Positions 35,444-44,680 are shown, counted from the stretch's first letter. The stretch is DNA of 64,000 nucleotides from Conexibacter sp. DBS9H8 (GCF_023330685.1 NZ_CP097128.1:2542001-2606000), one strand, 5' to 3'. Numbers and translations are program-made. Notes: generated by a model from the letters alone, not told the origin.

Positions 35444-35467
35444 CCCCCGGTCCCGGTGGACCGGGGG
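35444..35467. terminator. bidirectional GC terminator between kdpE and the permease operon
   Basis: CCCCCGGTCC and GGACCGGGGG form a perfect ten-base stem around CGGT in the 99-base convergent interval. An overlapping imperfect hairpin (35414-35450) lies just upstream. It serves both strands; no U-tract, as is common in GC-rich actinobacteria. Confidence 0.6.
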
Positions 35468-35473
35468 ACGGGC

Positions 35474-37357
35474 TCAGCGGCTGGAGACGGCGGGGGTCTC
35501 GATCACCACCCGGCAGGGGCGGTGTCCGAGCAGGTAGGACGCGGTCGGGCCGAGGGCTCGTTCCGACGGCGGTGCGTGCTGGGTGCCGAGGTAGATCACC
35601 TCGGCACCGGTGCGCTGGGCCTCCTCGACGATCGCCGCGCCAGGCGAGCGGGTGCGGATGAGGCGGGTCTGGACCCGCAGACCCGCCCGGCGGCCGGTCA
35701 GCCGCGCCGCCTCGAGCACCTCATAGCCGCGGGTCTCCTCAGCCTCGAGTCCGGCGTCGAGGGAGAGCTGGTTGGGTACCGCGAGGATGTAGACCGCCTC
35801 GACCGAGGCGTCCTCCCCGACGAGCTTGGCGGCCGTGCGGAGAGCGGAGGCGTCGACATCGGTGCCGAAGATCGGCACGAGCGCGGAGCGGTATTCGAGC
35901 TCGACGAACCATGGCGGGCGCTCCCGGTGGGGCATGCGGTAGTGGGAGGTGAGGTCCATCCCCTCGCGGCGTCGATAGAGGACATAGCCGGTGACCCCGA
36001 CGATCATCCAGCCGGTGCCGACGTAGCGCGCGTCGACGTGGAGGACCATCACCGAGATCCACGCCGCGGTCGTGCCGACCAGCCCGACGAGAGCGGACAC
36101 CGGCACCGGTTTGCCCCGGATCCGGACGTTCACCTTGATCATGAACGGCCGGCGCGCGTCGGGCTGTTTGAGGCGCAGGGCGATGATCGCCGCGTGCGCG
36201 GTCGTGAAGCTGAGCATCGCCCCGTAGGAGTAGAGATCTCCGAGGAAGTTGATCTCCCCGGTACCGAGGACGATCCCGGGCAGCAGCAGCGCCGCCGCAA
36301 AACCGGAGAAGAAGAGGATCGTGAACCACGGGGTGTGATAGCGGGGGTGCAGGCGCGCGAACAGCATCGGCAGCTGACGGTGTTCGGCCAGGGACCAGGA
36401 GAGGCGGCTGATCCCGATCAGGCCGGCGTTCGTGGCGATGAACAGGATCGTCGCCGCGAGCAGGCCGACGTAGTAGCGCAGGACGTGCTGGACGCCGCCG
36501 GGCAGCCCGAGGTGCGCGATGATCCCAAGCACCGGATCGGCCTGGTACTTGCCACCGAGGTTCGTGTAGGCGTGAGGCCCGTGGCCGTGGACCGGAAGCG
36601 CCGAGAGCGCGACGACGGTGATCCCGGCGTAGACGCCGAGGACGGCGAGGAGGATGAGGTTGACGGCCTTGGGAAGATCGTGGTCGGGGTCAGAAGCCTC
36701 CTCGGCCATGTTCGAGACCGTCTCGATCCCCGTGTAGGCGAGCATCGCGAGCGAGAGCGCGAAGATCGTGTGACCCCAGGTCGGGGTGCTCCCGAGGCTC
36801 ACCTGATCGACGAGCCGCTTCGGGTCGAGGATGAGAAAGCCGCCGACGACGATGATCAGGACCTGGGTGAGGAGGTCGGCGATCGCGAGGAAGAAATTGA
36901 GCTTGGCTGACTCGCCGATTCCGCGCACGTTGAGGACGGCGAGGATGATCACGACGACGATGCCGCCGATGATGTCCCCGGGCGGATGGTCGAGGAACGG
37001 CCAGAAGGCGCCGAGATAGTTGGGGACGAAGAACGCTGAGATGGCGATCGTCAGGATGTAGTCGAGGCTGAGGGCCCAGCCGGCGAAGAAGGAGATGAAC
37101 TCGTTGAAGGCGTGGCGAGCGAAGCTCGAGGACCCTCCCGCCTCGGGAAACATCGACGCGCCCTCCGCATACGTCTTCGCGGTGAGCGCGAACAGCGCGC
37201 CCGCGAGCATGAAGATGACCGGCGTGAGCCCGAGCGCGTAGGCGGCGACGAGCCCGAGGGCGTAGTAGATGCTCGAGCCGACGTTCCCGTAGGCGGTGGC
37301 GAACAGGCCGCCGAGGCCGACGCTGCGGCGCAGCCCGTGGCTTTCGATGCGAGCCAT
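35474..37357 (-). CDS. APC-family permease with C-terminal USP domain (second of pair)
   Basis: A 627-residue protein with about 12 membrane helices in residues 15-455, starting GLFATAYGNVGSSIYYALG, which carries the helix-1 glycine break of APC transporters, and KTYAEGASMFPEAGGSSSFARHAFNE. From about residue 470 a cytoplasmic universal-stress-protein-like domain follows (ALVPIFGTDVDASALR to PCRVVIETPAVSSR). The substrate is not evident; an amino acid or cation is possible. The ATG at 37357 is three bases after the stop of the homologous upstream permease. It ends seven bases after the shared terminator hairpin. Confidence 0.82.
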   Translation of the reverse strand: MARIESHGLRRSVGLGGLFATAYGNVGSSIYYALGLVAAYALGLTPVIFMLAGALFALTAKTYAEGASMFPEAGGSSSFARHAFNEFISFFAGWALSLDYILTIAISAFFVPNYLGAFWPFLDHPPGDIIGGIVVVIILAVLNVRGIGESAKLNFFLAIADLLTQVLIIVVGGFLILDPKRLVDQVSLGSTPTWGHTIFALSLAMLAYTGIETVSNMAEEASDPDHDLPKAVNLILLAVLGVYAGITVVALSALPVHGHGPHAYTNLGGKYQADPVLGIIAHLGLPGGVQHVLRYYVGLLAATILFIATNAGLIGISRLSWSLAEHRQLPMLFARLHPRYHTPWFTILFFSGFAAALLLPGIVLGTGEINFLGDLYSYGAMLSFTTAHAAIIALRLKQPDARRPFMIKVNVRIRGKPVPVSALVGLVGTTAAWISVMVLHVDARYVGTGWMIVGVTGYVLYRRREGMDLTSHYRMPHRERPPWFVELEYRSALVPIFGTDVDASALRTAAKLVGEDASVEAVYILAVPNQLSLDAGLEAEETRGYEVLEAARLTGRRAGLRVQTRLIRTRSPGAAIVEEAQRTGAEVIYLGTQHAPPSERALGPTASYLLGHRPCRVVIETPAVSSR

Positions 37358-37360
37358 CGA

Positions 37361-39406
37361 TCAGCCTCGGGGCTCGGGGAAGACAGGACCGGGGTCGGCT
37401 CCGACGACCGCCGCCGGATCGGTCGGCGTGGGCGCGGTGACCGGTGGCGAGGCGGGCGGGAGCGATCGATCGGGGGCGGCGGTGAGGATGACCCGACACG
37501 GCGCCTTGGCGATCACGTACCGTGAGACGTCGCCGACAAGAGCGTCGAGGGGCCCGCGGCGGCCACCCAGCCGCGCCCCGCCGCGCACCGGCGCCGGCTC
37601 CTCGGCCGCGAGGACGATCAGCTCGACGCCGCGGCGTTGGGCTTCCCGGACGATCCCCTGCCCGGCCCGGCGGGCCCGGACGATCGCGGTCGCGACCTGG
37701 ACTCCCTCATACTCCTCCCCGACCTGCTTGGCGCGCTGCAGCGCAGCCCGGGCGCGAGCCACCTGGGGCTCGGGCAGCGGCGCCTCGAGCGGCAGGGACA
37801 TCGGCACCTCGATCACCCAGATCGCCTCGATCACCGCGCCTCCGTCAGGGTCATCCTCACGGGTCTCCCCGGCGAGTCGGCCGGCCGTCTGGATGATGTC
37901 GTCGTCGATCGCCTCGCCGAACACCGGCACGAGGATCGAGCCGAACTCGGTGCGGGCGGTGGTGTCACGGCGGAGGGCCTGTTCGGCGATCGTCACCCGA
38001 CGGAGGATCGGCTTGCCCTGGCTCTTGCGATATCCGACGTAGAGGGCGAGACCGGAGAGCAGCCACCCGGTCCCGACGTAACGGGCGCCGCCGTGGAAGA
38101 TCATCAGCGCGAGCCAGCCCGCCACCGACGCGAGCACGCCGATGACGGTCGGCAGCGGGAGCGAACCACCCCGGAAGGGGACAGACCACGGCACCCGGTA
38201 GGCCCGCTCGGCGTTCGGCTCACGGAAGCGCAGGGCGATGATCGAGACGTGCGCGACGGTGAAGGCGACGAGCGCCCCGAAGGCGTAGATGCCGATGAGG
38301 AACTCGAGGTTCTGGGGGATCACGAGCGCCGCGGCGGCGAATGCGGCGGTGACGATGACGATCCAGGGGGTGCTCCAGCGGGCCGAGAGACGCCCCAGTG
38401 CCGATGGGATCTGCCGGTTGGTGGCGAGGGCGTAACCGACGCGGGAGACGCCCATCTGGGCGACTCCGGCAGCGGAGGCCAGCACGACCGCTCCGGTGAC
38501 CCCGACGACGAACTTGAGCACGTCGGCGATCCCGTGCGGGCGCAGGGACTCGACGATTCCGAGCACGGGCGCGGAGAGATGTCCCTGTCCGAGGGCGGTG
38601 TAGCCGTCCTGGACCGGGAGGGCGGCGACGCCGACGATCGCGATCCCGACGTAGATGACGATGATCGCCGCCGAGCCGAATCCCATCAGCCGGCGCATGT
38701 CCCCCGGGCGCGCCCGGAGCTCGCTCGCGTAGCTCGCGGCGGTCTCCAGGCCGGCGAAGGCGATCACTCCAGCCGGAAGCGCGAATCCGAGCCCCGACAG
38801 GGAGGGACGGCCGGCCCCGAGGTGGACGGCGTGGACGAGGTGGGAGGGGCTGAAGACGAGCAGCACCCCGAGCACGATCACCCCGAGCTGAACGACGAGG
38901 TCGACGGTGATGATCGAGAGCCGGCGGCGCAGCCGTTGCCCGCTGACGCCGGTGATCGAATCGGCGCTGACGGCGGCGATCACCACGAGCGATGCGATCA
39001 GCCGTGGCGCCCCGTGCGCGAGCGGGTGCCAGAAGACGGACAGATAGGCGGGGACCGCGAGCGCGGTCACCGCGATCAGGATCGTGTAGTCGAGCACGAG
39101 GGACCAGGCGGCGACGAAGCTGACGAGTTCGTTGAAGGCGTAGCGACCGAAGGCGGCGGCGCCGCCGCGGCCTTCGGGATGCAGCGACGCGCCCTCCGCG
39201 TAGGTCATCGCGGTGAGCTGGAAGAAGACGGCGGCGAGGATGAACACCTCGGGGGTGAGCCCGTCGGCGTGATGGGCGATCACGCCGAGGGCGAAATACA
39301 CGGAGCTGACGGAGGCGGCGTAGACGAGCCCGAACAGCGAGCGGGCGCTCATCGGCGGCCGCTCACCTCGGGGGCCGGCCTCGGCCGGACGCCGGAGCCC
39401 GCTCAC
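37361..39406 (-). CDS. APC-family permease with C-terminal USP domain (first of pair)
   Basis: A 681-residue homologue of the downstream permease: about 12 helices with FGLVYAASVSSVYFALGVIA, MTYAEGASLHPEGRGGAAAFGRYAFNE and a helix-6 GLETAASYASELRARPG. The cytoplasmic C-terminal USP-like domain begins near residue 495 (GSILVPVFGEAIDDDIIQTAG) and ends APCRVILTA. GTG 39406 overlaps the stop of the small membrane gene, giving an operon of three. A USP domain on a transporter is usually a nucleotide sensor that gates or regulates it (known for some cation/chloride transporters); the role here is inferred. Confidence 0.8.
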   Translation of the reverse strand: MSGLRRPAEAGPRGERPPMSARSLFGLVYAASVSSVYFALGVIAHHADGLTPEVFILAAVFFQLTAMTYAEGASLHPEGRGGAAAFGRYAFNELVSFVAAWSLVLDYTILIAVTALAVPAYLSVFWHPLAHGAPRLIASLVVIAAVSADSITGVSGQRLRRRLSIITVDLVVQLGVIVLGVLLVFSPSHLVHAVHLGAGRPSLSGLGFALPAGVIAFAGLETAASYASELRARPGDMRRLMGFGSAAIIVIYVGIAIVGVAALPVQDGYTALGQGHLSAPVLGIVESLRPHGIADVLKFVVGVTGAVVLASAAGVAQMGVSRVGYALATNRQIPSALGRLSARWSTPWIVIVTAAFAAAALVIPQNLEFLIGIYAFGALVAFTVAHVSIIALRFREPNAERAYRVPWSVPFRGGSLPLPTVIGVLASVAGWLALMIFHGGARYVGTGWLLSGLALYVGYRKSQGKPILRRVTIAEQALRRDTTARTEFGSILVPVFGEAIDDDIIQTAGRLAGETREDDPDGGAVIEAIWVIEVPMSLPLEAPLPEPQVARARAALQRAKQVGEEYEGVQVATAIVRARRAGQGIVREAQRRGVELIVLAAEEPAPVRGGARLGGRRGPLDALVGDVSRYVIAKAPCRVILTAAPDRSLPPASPPVTAPTPTDPAAVVGADPGPVFPEPRG

Positions 39407-39585
39407 CGAGCTCCCCGGAGCAGATACAGGCGGCCGATCCCGGCGGCGAGGAACAGCACGCCGAGGATGAGGCCGACGGCGAGCGCACCGCCGCCGGCGG
39501 CGAGGGTACGCACGATCATCGCGACTCCGACGAGCGCCATCAGGACCGAGAACACCGCGGTGAAACGGGCGCGAGGATCAGACAT
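39403..39585 (-). CDS. small two-helix membrane protein
   Basis: A 60-residue protein (MSDPRARFTAVFSVLMALVG...) with two hydrophobic helices and a basic C-terminus. It is first in the permease operon and overlaps the first permease by four bases, which supports it being translated. Function unknown; a permease accessory peptide is possible. Confidence 0.65.
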   Translation of the reverse strand: MSDPRARFTAVFSVLMALVGVAMIVRTLAAGGGALAVGLILGVLFLAAGIGRLYLLRGAR

Positions 39586-39741
39586 GTGCGGGCAAGGTTA
39601 GGGCCACGGGACAGCGGATGCGCGAACCGCCGAACCGGCCGGCGGGCGGGCGGGATCGCCTCTGACGGGGCGGCCTGCCACCATGAGTTCCGCAAGGCCC
39701 GCCCCCCTGGCCGCTCAGCCCATGCCATTTCAGGAGCCCAG

Positions 39742-41028
39742 ATGCCGAAAGAGACCCTGACGGTCACGGACAACCGGACCGGCGAGAGTTATGAGGTGCC
39801 GATCAACCGCGGCGCGATCCGGGCGTCCGATCTCGTCGGCCGCTACAGCACCGCTGTCGGTCCCGAGCTCGTCATCTATGACCCTGGCCTGGCCAATACG
39901 GCCGCCTGCGCGTCGGGGGTGACGAACATCCACCTCCAGCAGGGCGTACTCGAACACCGCGGGTATCGGATCGAGGACCTCGCCGAGCACGCGAGCTTCA
40001 CCGAGGTCGCCTATCTGCTCCTCCACGGCGACCTGCCGACACCCGCCCAGCTCGCCCGCTGGGAGTCGGAGATCGCCACGCGGAAGTTCGTGCATGAGAA
40101 CGTGAAGTCGTTCATCGCCGGATTCCGCTACGACGCCGCGCCGATGGGGATCGTCGCCGCCGCCGTCGGCGCTCTCGGCAGCTTCTACCCGGACGCCGGC
40201 GACATCTTCGGCGAACAGGCCCGGGAGGCGCAGATCCTCCGCCTGCTCGCGAAGATGCCGACGCTGGCCGCCTACGCCTACCGACATGGCAGCGGTCGTC
40301 CCTACGTCAACCCCTCCGACGATCTCAGCTACACCGGCAACCTGCTGTCGATGATCTTCAAGATGTCAGAGCTGCGCTACAGCGTCGATCCCGAGGTCGA
40401 GCGCGCCCTCGAGGTACTGCTGATCGTGCACGCAGACCACGAGCAGTCCGCGGCGACGACCGCCGTGCGCGCCGTCGGGTCCAACCACTCGGACCCCTAC
40501 GCGGCGGTCGCCGCCGGCCTCTACGCCCTGTCGGGCCCGATGCGCGGCGCCGCCGACCTCCAGGCCCTGCAGATGTTGCGCACGATCGGCTCGGTGTCAG
40601 CCGTCGACGCCTATTTGGAGACGGTCAAGACGGGTGAGGGACGGTTGATGGGCTTTGGCCACCCGATCTACCGAGCCGCTGATCCACGTGCCCAGATCGT
40701 CCGCCACCACCTCGACATCCTCAGCGAGCACGCTCCCGCGAGCCCCCTGCTGGCGGTCGCCGACGCCCTCGCCGAACGGACCGCCGAGGACGAGTACTTC
40801 GTCTCCCGCGGCATCCACATCAACGCCGGGCTCTACACCGGCCTGCTCTACCAGGCGATCGGGATCCCGGATGAGATCATCGGCGTCATCTTCGCCGTCG
40901 CCCGCTCAGCCGGGTTCCTCGCCCAGTGGCTCGAGATGGTCAAGGATCCCGAGCAGGTCACCCTCCGTCCCCGCCAACTCTACGTCGGTCCCGGCCCCCG
41001 GACCTTCACCCCGCTGTCAGCTCGGTGA
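39742..41028 (+). CDS. citrate synthase homologue lacking two catalytic residues
   Basis: A 428-residue type II citrate synthase-like protein (ATG 39742, CAGGAG ribosome site). The fold signatures are present: HRGYRIEDLA, VLLIVHADHEQSAATTAVRAVGS (His230/His233), GFGHPIY (His307) and FAVARSAGFLAQWLEM. However, the catalytic GPxHGGAN loop reads GPMRGAAD, so His (E. coli 264) is Arg268. The catalytic Asp (E. coli 362, in N-V-D-F-Y-S-G) is Gly363 in INAGLYTG. RVYK after GFGH is PIYR. Classical citrate formation is therefore unlikely. It may catalyse another acyl-CoA reaction or be regulatory. Its stop overlaps the GH79 start. Confidence 0.85.
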   Translation: MPKETLTVTDNRTGESYEVPINRGAIRASDLVGRYSTAVGPELVIYDPGLANTAACASGVTNIHLQQGVLEHRGYRIEDLAEHASFTEVAYLLLHGDLPTPAQLARWESEIATRKFVHENVKSFIAGFRYDAAPMGIVAAAVGALGSFYPDAGDIFGEQAREAQILRLLAKMPTLAAYAYRHGSGRPYVNPSDDLSYTGNLLSMIFKMSELRYSVDPEVERALEVLLIVHADHEQSAATTAVRAVGSNHSDPYAAVAAGLYALSGPMRGAADLQALQMLRTIGSVSAVDAYLETVKTGEGRLMGFGHPIYRAADPRAQIVRHHLDILSEHAPASPLLAVADALAERTAEDEYFVSRGIHINAGLYTGLLYQAIGIPDEIIGVIFAVARSAGFLAQWLEMVKDPEQVTLRPRQLYVGPGPRTFTPLSAR

Positions 41029-42599
41029 AGTCCCTCCGCGTAGCGCCGCTCGGCGTGGTCGTCGTCCTCTGCCTGGCCGCACCCGCCCTCGCGCTGATCA
41101 TCCATCGGCTCCACGTCGGCGCCGACCGTACCGTCGTGACGATCCCGCTCGGCGGCGGACCGGCGGCGAGCGCATCGGTCCCCGAGAGAGTCATCGAACA
41201 GACCCCGGGGACCGTCACGGCCGCCGCCCAGCAGGCGGGCTCCCAGGCCGCGACGGTGACCGTCGGCAGGCCCCCGTCCGCCTCCGCCATCCCCCCCGGC
41301 TTCCTGGGGATCTCGACCGAGTTCCCGGCGATCCCCGGCTACGGGGCCGCAGCGAGACTGTTCGGCCAGACGGTCGCCAACCTCAGCCCGGGCGCCCGTC
41401 CGGTGATCCGGATCGGCGGCGACTCGACCGACCACTCCTGGATCCCGGTTCCCGGTGAGCAGAACGGCGGCCTGTGGAACCGCCTCGGCCCCCGCTGGTT
41501 TTCCGCGCTCAAGACGATCGCCGCCACGAGCCACGGCATGTTCACGATGGGGCTCAACATGGAGGTCGGCAACCAGGCGATCCCGATCGCCGAGGCGAAG
41601 GCGTTCCGGGCCGCGCTCGGATCGTCCCTCGGCGCCCTCGAGCCCGGCAACGAACCTGACCTCTACACGGTCTTTCCGTGGTACGCCGCCGGAGGCCGCA
41701 CGTTCTTCGCCCGTCGGCCGAGTTGGTCACCGGAGGCCTACGTCGCCGAGCTTCACCGGGTGATCCCCGCCCTCGGTGACACGCCGCTGTGGGGCCCGTC
41801 CCTCGATGACAAGTCACGCTGGTGGCAATCCCTCCCCGCCCTGGCGGCAGCTGAGCCGCACCTCACCACGATCACCGACCACGTATACGGGACGAGTTGC
41901 TACGTCGCTCCGACCTCGCGTCACACGCCGACGGTCGCCCACCTGCTCTCCCCGACGGCCTCCACGGACCTCGTCGGTGACTACGGACCCGAGCTCGCCT
42001 ACGCCCGCGCCCACCACGACGCCTTCCGGATCGAGGAGATCAACACGGTCACCTGCGCGGGGGCCGAGTCGATCCCCGGCTTCGCCTCGGCGATCTGGCC
42101 CCTACAGGCTGGGTTCGCCCTCGCGCGCAGCGGCGTGAGCGGACTCAACGTGCAGACCAACCCGCCCGCCAAGACGCACCTGTTCGCCTTCAGGCACGGT
42201 CGGGTCAGCGTCTCGGACGAGTACTACGGCTGGATGGTGTTCGCCCGGGCAACCCCTCCGGGGGCTCACCTCCTCGCCACCTCGGTGAGCGGCGACCCAA
42301 CCGTCAGCGCCGACGCGACGTCGGCGGGCGGACAGACGAACGTGATCCTGATCAACACGAGCGCGACGCACGCGGCGACCGTCACCCTGGCCGTGCCCGG
42401 ATCGGGTCAGGCGACCGTCGAGGCGCTCCGCGGCGCCGGTCTGGACCGGGCCGGGTCGATGAGCTTCGCCGGGATGTCGATCTCCCCGACGACCGGGCAG
42501 CTGAGCGGTCACCCGACCGTCTCGGTCCTCGGTGGCAGCGGCCGCTTCTCGGTCACGCTCGCACCGGCGAGCGTCGATCTCGTGATCGCCGCGCCGTAG
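41025..42599 (+). CDS. GH79-type glycoside hydrolase (beta-glucuronidase/heparanase-like), exported
   Basis: A 524-residue protein from GTG 41025. The N-terminal hydrophobic helix (residues 7-27) is a signal or anchor. The clan GH-A catalytic barrel covers about residues 90-410, with FLGISTEFPAI, RIGGDSTDHSW, the acid/base Glu210 in EPGNEPDLY and the nucleophile Glu338 in RIEEINT. A beta-sandwich C-terminal domain like the GH79 accessory domain follows. Substrate is probably a glucuronide or similar sugar (family knowledge). It is coupled to the citrate-synthase homologue by a GTGA overlap, an unexpected pairing. Confidence 0.78.
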   Translation: MKSLRVAPLGVVVVLCLAAPALALIIHRLHVGADRTVVTIPLGGGPAASASVPERVIEQTPGTVTAAAQQAGSQAATVTVGRPPSASAIPPGFLGISTEFPAIPGYGAAARLFGQTVANLSPGARPVIRIGGDSTDHSWIPVPGEQNGGLWNRLGPRWFSALKTIAATSHGMFTMGLNMEVGNQAIPIAEAKAFRAALGSSLGALEPGNEPDLYTVFPWYAAGGRTFFARRPSWSPEAYVAELHRVIPALGDTPLWGPSLDDKSRWWQSLPALAAAEPHLTTITDHVYGTSCYVAPTSRHTPTVAHLLSPTASTDLVGDYGPELAYARAHHDAFRIEEINTVTCAGAESIPGFASAIWPLQAGFALARSGVSGLNVQTNPPAKTHLFAFRHGRVSVSDEYYGWMVFARATPPGAHLLATSVSGDPTVSADATSAGGQTNVILINTSATHAATVTLAVPGSGQATVEALRGAGLDRAGSMSFAGMSISPTTGQLSGHPTVSVLGGSGRFSVTLAPASVDLVIAAP

Positions 42600-42631
42600 C
42601 CGACCGCGACGCATTGGGGGCGGCCGACCGG

Positions 42632-42685
42632 GGCGCCTTCACAAAACCTTGATGCCCCTCCGGCGTTTCTGCACGGCACCTTCAC
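42632..42685 (+). promoter_or_regulatory. direct repeats GGCRCCTTCAC upstream of the kdp operon
   Basis: GGCGCCTTCAC (42632-42642) and GGCACCTTCAC (42675-42685) flank a relatively AT-rich patch (ACAAAACCTTGATG) in the 110 bases before the first small kdp-region peptide. They are candidates for a regulator binding site, for example KdpE; the E. coli KdpE box is not matched. Confidence 0.3.
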
Positions 42686-42709
42686 GACCGGCAAGCGAGC
42701 CTGTCGGCC

Positions 42710-42790
42710 ATGGACATCGTCGCCGTACTCCTTGGACTGCTCAGCTTCGCCGTGCTGCTCGGCATGGTCTGGGCGATCGACCGGATCTGA
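42710..42790 (+). CDS. 26-residue single-helix peptide before kdpF
   Basis: ATG 42710 to TGA 42790 encodes MDIVAVLLGLLSFAVLLGMV followed by WAIDRI, a single hydrophobic helix with charged ends. It is six bases upstream of kdpF and resembles KdpF in size but lacks the YLLYALLR pattern. It may be an additional small Kdp subunit or leader peptide. The coding evidence is the start, frame and context only. Confidence 0.5.
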   Translation: MDIVAVLLGLLSFAVLLGMVWAIDRI

Positions 42791-42796
42791 TCGTCG

Positions 42797-42886
42797 ATGA
42801 ACGGATCAGACCTCTTCGGGCTTGTCGTCTCGGCAGCCGTCTGCGCGTACCTCCTCTACGCGCTGCTGCGCGGGGAACGGTTCTAG
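42797..42886 (+). CDS. kdpF: potassium-transporting ATPase small subunit KdpF
   Basis: A 29-residue single-helix peptide ending VCAYLLYALLRGERF, which matches the KdpF consensus (a hydrophobic helix ending Y-L-x-Y-A-L-x-x-x-E-x-F). KdpF stabilises the KdpABC complex in the membrane. The stop is four bases before the kdpA ATG. Confidence 0.88.
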   Translation: MNGSDLFGLVVSAAVCAYLLYALLRGERF

Positions 42887-42889
42887 GCG

Positions 42890-44665
42890 ATGACCGTCGA
42901 CGGTTGGCTCACCATCGTCCTGTTCATCGTCGTCCTCACCGCCCTGGCGGTGCCGCTCGGCGGTTACATGGCCGCCGTGTACTCGGACGAGCGCACCTGG
43001 CTCGATCCGCTGCTGGGCGGCCCCGAGCGGTTGATCTATCGCGCGCTCGGCGTCGACCGCGAACGGGGTCAGGACTGGAAGAGCTACGCCAAGAGCCTGA
43101 TCATCTTCTCGCTCGTCGGCTGGCTCCTGCTCTACCTGATCCTGCGGACCCAGACGGTGTGGGGCTTCAGCGGGCTCAACCCGGAGGGCTTTCATTCGAT
43201 GCCCGCCAACGTCGCCTTCAACACGACATCCTCGTTCCTCACCAACACGAACTGGCAGTACTACGGCGGGGAGACGACGCTGAGCTACTTCAGCCAGATG
43301 GTCGGCCTCGCAGTGGAGAACTTCGTCTCGGCCGCGGTCGGGATCAGCGTCGCGGTCGCCCTCATCCGCGGGATCGCCGGCCGTTCGGGCCGGAGCCTTG
43401 GCAACTTCTACGTCGACGTCACCCGCACGCTCCTCTACGTCTTCATCCCCCTGGCGCTGATCGTGGCGATCCTCCTCCTCTCCCAGGGGGTGATCGACAA
43501 CTTCCGCGCCTACGTCTCCTTCAAGGGAATCACCGGCGTCAGCCAGACGATCGCGATGGGCCCCGTCGCCCTGCAGGAGGCGATCAAGCTGCTGGGCACC
43601 AACGGCGGCGGCTTCTTCAACACGAACTCCGCCCATCCGTTCGAGAACCCGACGGCCTTCTCCAACTTCGTCGAGATGCTCGCCGTCCTCGTGATCCCGG
43701 CCGGCCTCGTGTTCACCTACGGGAAGATGGTCGGCTCCCGCCGCCAGGGCCTGTCGATCTATTCGGCGATGATGATGATGTTCCTCGGCGCCGTCGTCGT
43801 CGTGTACATCGCCGAGGCGCACGGCTCCCCCGCCCAGCACGCCGCCGGTCTGCACACCGCCTATGTGAACGGGGCCGGCGGCAACCTCGAGGGCAAGGAG
43901 CAGCGCTTCGGTATCGCCTCCTCGGCGCTGTTCAACGTCGTCACGACGGTCACCTCCTGCGGGGCAGTCAACTCGGCGCTGGAGTCCTTCACCGGGCTCG
44001 GGGGGGCGATCCCGTTCGCGGACCTGTCGGTGTCGGAGGTGATCTTCGGCGGCGTGGGCACCGGTCTGTACTCGATCCTCCTCTACGTCCTCCTCGCCGT
44101 GTTCATCGGCGGCCTGATGGTCGGACGCACGCCCGAGTACATCGGCAAGAAGATCGAGGCGCGGGAGATCAAGCTCGTGGTGATCGGCCTGCTCGTCACA
44201 CCGCTGGCCGCCCTCGTCTCCACAGCGCTGGCCGTCTCCTCCCGGGCTGGACGAGTGTCGATTGACACCGCCGTCACCGGCCACGGACCGCAGGGCTTCT
44301 CCGAGACCTTCTACGCCTACCTGTCCCAGGCCAACAACAACGGTTCGGCGTTCGCCGGCTACAGCGGGCTCGTGCAGCCGCGCGCCGGCAATCTCGGAGC
44401 CCACGGGATCGGCCTGGCCGACTACCTCGGGGGCTTCACGATGCTCGCCGCCCGCTACATCCCGATCCTGTTCGTCCTCGCGATCGCGGGATCGCTCGCC
44501 GCCAAGCGGGTCGCCCCTACCGGCCTGGGCACGATGCGAACCGACAACGGCACGTTCGTCGTGCTGCTGATCGGCGTGATCACCGTGGTCGGGGCCCTCA
44601 CCTTCTTCCCGGCCCTCCTGCTCGGCCCCGTCGTCCAGGGCCTCACCGGCCACCTCTACCCCTAG
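42890..44665 (+). CDS. kdpA: potassium-transporting ATPase potassium-binding subunit KdpA
   Basis: Channel-like subunit that selects K+ in the high-affinity KdpFABC pump. The 591-residue protein (E. coli 557) has about ten helices and four selectivity-filter loops: NTTSSFLTNTNWQYY, LGTNGGGFFNTNSAHPFENPT, TVTSCGAVNSALESFTG and SQANNNGSAFAGYSG. All four filter glycines are present. It starts at ATG 42890 and is followed by kdpC after 15 bases. Confidence 0.97.
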   Translation: MTVDGWLTIVLFIVVLTALAVPLGGYMAAVYSDERTWLDPLLGGPERLIYRALGVDRERGQDWKSYAKSLIIFSLVGWLLLYLILRTQTVWGFSGLNPEGFHSMPANVAFNTTSSFLTNTNWQYYGGETTLSYFSQMVGLAVENFVSAAVGISVAVALIRGIAGRSGRSLGNFYVDVTRTLLYVFIPLALIVAILLLSQGVIDNFRAYVSFKGITGVSQTIAMGPVALQEAIKLLGTNGGGFFNTNSAHPFENPTAFSNFVEMLAVLVIPAGLVFTYGKMVGSRRQGLSIYSAMMMMFLGAVVVVYIAEAHGSPAQHAAGLHTAYVNGAGGNLEGKEQRFGIASSALFNVVTTVTSCGAVNSALESFTGLGGAIPFADLSVSEVIFGGVGTGLYSILLYVLLAVFIGGLMVGRTPEYIGKKIEAREIKLVVIGLLVTPLAALVSTALAVSSRAGRVSIDTAVTGHGPQGFSETFYAYLSQANNNGSAFAGYSGLVQPRAGNLGAHGIGLADYLGGFTMLAARYIPILFVLAIAGSLAAKRVAPTGLGTMRTDNGTFVVLLIGVITVVGALTFFPALLLGPVVQGLTGHLYP

Positions 44666-44680
44666 GAGCGTTGCTCAGAG

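Noticed and set aside
37637..39601. A 654-codon plus-strand frame opposite the first APC-USP permease
   Set aside because: Shadow of the permease gene; composition is Asp/Arg/Gly-rich with no recognisable fold.
42806..44653. A 615-codon minus-strand frame opposite kdpA
   Set aside because: Antisense shadow of kdpA, which is unambiguous from its selectivity-filter motifs.
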